This document shows, in pieces, positions 21,311 to 24,674 of a stretch of DNA of 24,674 nucleotides; position 1 is the first letter of the stretch, and the number at the start of each line of letters is the position of its first letter. This DNA is from Methanosuratincolales archaeon (GTDB taxonomy: Archaea; Thermoproteota; Methanomethylicia; Methanomethylicales; Methanomethylicaceae): assembly GCA_937930465.1 (NCBI GenBank), contig CALGKV010000079.1, positions 1 through 24,674 on the forward strand. Reading direction: 5' to 3'. The notes beneath the pieces were generated by a model, which worked only from the letters and a program-made list of their open reading frames with translations, had not been told where the DNA came from and did no database searches. The translations under genes and the position numbers were made by a program.

Positions 21311-21610
21311 ATGTCAGATAGAGAAGCCCCCTCGCGCAGCCTCATGTTGCCCTCGGAGGGGGAACTGGTGGGGGTCGTTATCCAGCTGCTGGGTTTCGAC
21401 AGGGTTAAGGTAAAGTGTTCAGACGGAAAGACTAGGATCTGCAGGATCCCAGGAAAGATGAAGAAGAAGATATGGCTCAGGCTCAACGATGTGGTGCTGG
21501 TCGCCCCTTGGGACTTCCAGTCGGACCAGAAGGGGGACATAGTGTGGAGATACGACCGCGGGGATATGAGGGAACTCAAGGCTAAGGGATACCTAGACAT
21601 GCTCGTCTAA
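21311..21610 (+). CDS. Translation initiation factor aIF-1A
   Basis: 99 residues with the OB-fold of eIF1A/aIF1A: EGELVGVVIQLLGFDRVKV, CSDGKTRICRIPGKMKKKIWL and a C-terminal DVVLVAPWDFQSDQKGDIVWRY. The factor binds the A site of the small ribosomal subunit and helps place initiator tRNA at the start codon. A longer frame from 21221 was set aside. ATG 21311 has GAAGGTG (21298-21304) just upstream and a TATA box at 21268-21275, and it gives the family's normal size. It stands 72 nt before the RIO1 gene, a common neighbourhood in archaea. Confidence 0.94.
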   Translation: MSDREAPSRSLMLPSEGELVGVVIQLLGFDRVKVKCSDGKTRICRIPGKMKKKIWLRLNDVVLVAPWDFQSDQKGDIVWRYDRGDMRELKAKGYLDMLV

Positions 21611-21656
21611 GAAGCCCCCATCCTTTAGAAAGCCTTTTATCATTATCGGAATCAAG

Positions 21657-21664
21657 TATTTAAT
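21657..21664 (+). promoter_or_regulatory. TATA box before the RIO1 kinase gene
   Basis: TATTTAAT is centred about 25 nt before TTG 21683, so a leaderless transcript is possible. A further TTTTATC lies at 21635-21641. Confidence 0.5.
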
Positions 21665-21682
21665 GGTTTTTAGGCGATATTT

Positions 21683-22465
21683 TTGGGCGAGGATTACGAA
21701 GCACTTGCAAGGAAGGAGGAGCTCAGGGTAGATCGGATCAGGTCAAAGAGGACGAAGGATGAGGACCTTTTCAAGACAGTCGAGGAGGTCTTCGACGTAA
21801 AGACCGTAATGGTCCTGTACCAGATGATAAATAACGGTCCGATTGACAGGGTCTTCGGCGCCGTCAAGGCAGGAAAGGAGTCTAGGGTCTACTGGGCGAA
21901 GGGCAAGTCAGGCGAAGACCTCGCTGTTAAGATATACCTGACCTCGTCGATGGAGTTCAAGAAGTCCATAAGGCAGTACATACAAGGCGACCCAAGGTTC
22001 AAGGACAGCAGGGACTACCGGAGGCTGATCTACACCTGGGCCCAGAAGGAGTTCAAGAACCTGTCCCAAGCTCACGGTGCCGGAGTGCGGGTGCCAAAGC
22101 CCATCCACGTCTCTCAGAACATTCTCGTGATGGAATTCATCGGAATTGACGGTGAGCCTGCGCCGTTGCTGAAGAGCCTCGGTGATGACGAAATAAACGC
22201 GCAGGTATACGAGGATGTCATGGGGATGCTCGACAGGCTTTACAGGGACGCCGGGCTTGTGCACGCGGACCTCAGCGAGTACAACATTATGTTACACCAA
22301 GGGAAAGTGTACTTCATTGACATGGGGCAGGCGGTCATGAGGGCACACCCCATGGCAGAAGACTTCTTGACGAGGGACGTTGGAAATCTTATAAGATTCT
22401 TTGAGAAGAAGGGTCTGAACCCACCTGACCCAGGGAGTGTCATAAAATGGCTGAAGCGGCAATGA
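21683..22465 (+). CDS. RIO1-type serine/threonine protein kinase
   Basis: 260 residues. Typical RIO1 features are the flexible ATP loop GKESRVYWAKG (64-74, replacing the glycine-rich loop), LAVKIY with K83, the IQGDPRF...DYRRLIYTWAQKEF segment specific to RIO1, the hinge LVMEFIG, the catalytic loop LVHADLSEYN (D196, N201) and the metal-binding IDMGQAV (D213, in place of DFG). RIO1 acts as an ATPase/kinase in the late maturation of the small ribosomal subunit. The start is TTG 21683; there is no ATG in frame nearby. It overlaps the next gene by 19 nt, and that neighbour also works in small-subunit maturation. Confidence 0.95.
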   Translation: MGEDYEALARKEELRVDRIRSKRTKDEDLFKTVEEVFDVKTVMVLYQMINNGPIDRVFGAVKAGKESRVYWAKGKSGEDLAVKIYLTSSMEFKKSIRQYIQGDPRFKDSRDYRRLIYTWAQKEFKNLSQAHGAGVRVPKPIHVSQNILVMEFIGIDGEPAPLLKSLGDDEINAQVYEDVMGMLDRLYRDAGLVHADLSEYNIMLHQGKVYFIDMGQAVMRAHPMAEDFLTRDVGNLIRFFEKKGLNPPDPGSVIKWLKRQ

Positions 22466-23118
22466 GCAGGATATACATGAAGATACCTGTCGATAGGACA
22501 GGGGTCCTCATAGGTGAGAGCGGCGGTACGAAGGGCGAGATTGAGAAGGGCACTGGCACGAAGATCACCGTGGACGGAAAGAGCGGAGAGGTAGTGATAG
22601 AGACAGGGACCAGCAAGGGCGACCCCTCAGGGATCCTCAAGGCAAGGGACATAATAACTGCCATCGGAAGGGGCTTCAGCCCGCAAAGGGCATTCAGGCT
22701 CTTCACAGACGGGCAGATGGTTGAAGTTGTGGATCTTAAGGAGGCCCTCGGGGACTCAAGAAACCAGCTCCTAAGGGTGAAGGGGCGGATCATAGGAGAG
22801 AACGGCAAGACAAGGAGGATAATCGAGAAGCTCACTGGGACCGCGGTCTCAGTCTACGGACACACAGTCTCGATAATCGGGGAGTATGACGAGATACTCG
22901 TGGCGAAGGAAGCGATAGCCATGCTAGTGAAGGGTGCGATGCATGGTGCGGTCTATAAGTACCTGAACAGCGCACACCTAGAGCTCAAGAAGAAGAGGCT
23001 CTCGCTCTGGGAGAAGAGACCTGAGCTCAAGGAGGAGCTGAAGGAGGAGGTCGCGGATGTGGACGGGACGGAGGGAGGAGCCAAAGGAGGGGAATATGAA
23101 GAACAAGAGGGAGGTTAA
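22447..23118 (+). CDS. KH-domain RNA-binding protein, Dim2/Pno1 homologue
   Basis: 223 residues with two KH domains: the first (about 8-75) with LIGESGGTKGEIEKGTGTKI, the second (about 106-165) with GRIIGENGKTRRIIEKLTGT, where GENG is the RNA-binding GxxG loop. The tail from about residue 188 is highly acidic and glycine-rich and probably disordered. Archaeal Dim2-like proteins bind the 3' end of pre-16S rRNA and work with RIO1 and Nob1. The overlap with the RIO1 gene agrees with joint action. ATG 22447 has GGGAGTG (22433-22439) upstream. ATG 22462, which forms ATGA with the RIO1 stop, is the alternative. Confidence 0.93.
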   Translation: MAEAAMSRIYMKIPVDRTGVLIGESGGTKGEIEKGTGTKITVDGKSGEVVIETGTSKGDPSGILKARDIITAIGRGFSPQRAFRLFTDGQMVEVVDLKEALGDSRNQLLRVKGRIIGENGKTRRIIEKLTGTAVSVYGHTVSIIGEYDEILVAKEAIAMLVKGAMHGAVYKYLNSAHLELKKKRLSLWEKRPELKEELKEEVADVDGTEGGAKGGEYEEQEGG

Positions 23119-23121
23119 GGG

Positions 23122-24666
23122 GTGTCCAGGGAGAAGTTCCAGTCAATATCTGCGGCCGATTTCTTCTACAGGAATAGGGAGATAGCTGGATTCGACAACC
23201 CCGTAAGGGCGACCTACACAATAATCAGGGAGCTGGTCGAGAACGCGCTTGACGCATGCGAGCAGTACAGCATCCCGCCTGAGGTGAGGACCAAGCTGAT
23301 CGACGAAGGCAACTCCATATACCGGATAAGGGTTGAGGACAACGGGATCGGAGTCCCATACGACCAGATCCCTTATGCCTTCGGGCAGATCCTCTTCGGA
23401 TCTAAGTACATGCTCAGGCAGAGCAGGGGCATCTTTGGGCTAGGGGGGAAGATGGCTGTCCTTTACGGTCAGATAACAGCACACAGCTCGGTGAAGGTCC
23501 TGTCCAGCACAGGGGGATTTGAAAAGTACCTCTACGAGCTCAACATAAACGTCCAAGAGAACAAGCCCATCATAAGGAGGAAAGAAGTGACCCCCAACCC
23601 CGGCAGGTGGCGCGGGACAATAATAGAGTTCAGCTTCGAGGGGGACTATGTCAGGGCCAAGCCGAAGGTCGTCGAGTACTTCCGGCAGACTTCGATCCTA
23701 CTTCCCTACGCGAACATACTTTACATAGACCCGGACGGCGCGCTCTACAGGTTCGACAAGATAACGGAGGAGATGCCAAAGCCCGCTGAGACGGTCAAGC
23801 CACATCCATACGGGGTAGACCTAGAGATCGTCCACAGGATGATAAATGCGACTAGGAGCAGCACGATGGTCGACTTCCTAGTGAACAACTTCCACAGGGT
23901 GGGCGTGGCCACGGCGATGAACTTCCTCAAGGAGGCGAAGATTAGCCAGAACGCCAACCCCAGGACGCTCGACTCCAAGGAGCTCTTAAGGCTAGTCAAC
24001 AAGATGAAGGAGTATGATGGCTTCCAGCCCCCGGATGCGCAGTGCCTCTCACCGATTGGCGAGGAGCTCCTGAAGAAGGGCATAATCAGGGAGTTCAGGC
24101 CCGAATACGTGGCGGTCACCCAGAGAGGGGCATCGGCCTACGCAGGGTATCCTTTCATAGTCGAGGCGGCGATCGCCTACGGCGGGGATATCCCAATAAC
24201 CCCGCAGGACGAGATGCTCGTCTTCAGGTTCGCAAACAAGATCCCGCTCCTGTATGACCTCCACAGCGACGTTACGATGAAGGTCATTAAGAAGATAAAC
24301 TGGCAGAGGTACAGGCTGGACCTCAGCTCTATGCCCTTGGCATTCTTCGTCCACATATGCGCCACGAAGGTCCCCTACAAGACGGTGGGGAAGGAGTACA
24401 TAGCGGACAGACCGGAGGTCGAGTACGAGATCGAGTGGGCGCTCAAGACTTGCGCCAGGGACGTCCGGAACCACTTGGCGAAGAAGGAGAAGGCAAACAT
24501 CGTGCAGAGGAGGCTATCCGTCTTCGAGAGGTACCTGCCGATGATCGCGCAGTTCTCGACTGATCTGGTGGGGAATGGGAAGCCCCCGGACTACGAGAAG
24601 GTGCTGAGGAGAGTGCAGGCACATGCTAAGGAAGTCGAACAGAGAAGTCTTGTCGAAGCTGAGTGA
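23122..24666 (+). CDS. top6B: Type II DNA topoisomerase VI subunit B
   Basis: 514 residues, close to the family's usual size. The GHKL ATPase fold shows ELVENALDA (37-45, catalytic Glu and Mg-binding Asn), DNGIGV (73-78) and FGLGGKMAVLYG (105-116). A helix-two-turn-helix region follows (around YDGFQPPDAQCLSPIGEELL, about 295-315), then the transducer domain with RFANKIPLLYD and a conserved switch-type Lys in VMKVIKKINWQRY-like sequence, and a final coiled helix leading to subunit A. With subunit A it relaxes and decatenates DNA using ATP. GTG 23122 has GGGAGGT 6 nt upstream (23109-23115), only 3 nt after the KH gene. Confidence 0.95.
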   Translation: MSREKFQSISAADFFYRNREIAGFDNPVRATYTIIRELVENALDACEQYSIPPEVRTKLIDEGNSIYRIRVEDNGIGVPYDQIPYAFGQILFGSKYMLRQSRGIFGLGGKMAVLYGQITAHSSVKVLSSTGGFEKYLYELNINVQENKPIIRRKEVTPNPGRWRGTIIEFSFEGDYVRAKPKVVEYFRQTSILLPYANILYIDPDGALYRFDKITEEMPKPAETVKPHPYGVDLEIVHRMINATRSSTMVDFLVNNFHRVGVATAMNFLKEAKISQNANPRTLDSKELLRLVNKMKEYDGFQPPDAQCLSPIGEELLKKGIIREFRPEYVAVTQRGASAYAGYPFIVEAAIAYGGDIPITPQDEMLVFRFANKIPLLYDLHSDVTMKVIKKINWQRYRLDLSSMPLAFFVHICATKVPYKTVGKEYIADRPEVEYEIEWALKTCARDVRNHLAKKEKANIVQRRLSVFERYLPMIAQFSTDLVGNGKPPDYEKVLRRVQAHAKEVEQRSLVEAE

Positions 24667-24674
24667 GCTCGGGA
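24663..24674 (+). CDS. Possible start of topoisomerase VI subunit A (partial)
   Basis: GTG 24663 overlaps the TGA of top6B (GTGA) and reads four codons to the window end. Subunit A usually follows subunit B in archaea. The call rests on that order and on the overlap, not on visible protein sequence. Confidence 0.25.

Noticed and set aside
1..24674. CRISPR arrays, insertion sequences, rRNA genes, integrases or toxin-antitoxin pairs
   Set aside because: I looked for regularly spaced repeats, transposase or integrase motifs and rRNA segments and saw none.

Overview
The window reads as a chromosomal segment of an archaeon, most likely from the TACK side. The evidence is TATA boxes placed about 25 nt before starts, several leaderless genes, oligo-T terminators, heavy use of AGG for arginine, a GHMP-type shikimate kinase, aIF1A, RIO1 kinase, a Dim2-like KH protein and topoisomerase VI. 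Species cannot be fixed from the sequence alone. GTG and TTG starts are common, and one start appears to be ATT.

Layout. Positions 1-1215 hold the 3' end of carB (allosteric domain) and a Dph6-like PP-loop ATPase. After a 435-nt gap, which contains a possible attenuator-like leader, a compact plus-strand operon at 1651-12017 encodes a complete common aromatic pathway. It contains a split transketolase (supplying erythrose 4-phosphate), DAHP synthase, aroB, aroD, aroE, aroK, aroA and aroC, then chorismate mutase-prephenate dehydratase and prephenate dehydrogenase. Neighbouring genes overlap by a few bases, so together they lead from sugar phosphates to the phenylalanine and tyrosine precursors. 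A double oligo-T terminator follows. Next are a CPA2-type cation/proton antiporter (plus strand), convergent with a two-gene ABC exporter (minus strand), and then a secreted, C-terminally anchored protein of unknown function (minus strand).

Positions 17539-21300 form a loose accessory region. It holds a 48-nt copy of the 3' half of a tRNA-Arg gene, a nicotinamidase/isochorismatase-family hydrolase, an ACT-V4R regulator-like protein, degraded short reading frames and an intact tRNA-Arg(TCG) with encoded CCA. The tRNA fragment and the intact tRNA lie in the same orientation about 2.7 kb apart. That is the geometry left by integration into a tRNA gene, so the stretch between them may be a worn-down island; no integrase is visible.

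Positions 21311-24674 return to core genes on the plus strand: aIF1A, RIO1 kinase, the KH protein and topoisomerase VI subunit B, with a possible start of subunit A in the last 12 bases.

The least ordinary signals are the leader before the aromatic operon (a tiny Phe/Tyr-containing frame, mutually exclusive stems and a T run), the ATT start of aroD, a possible small structured RNA at 16501-16584, and the tRNA-Arg half-gene with a hairpin abutting it.
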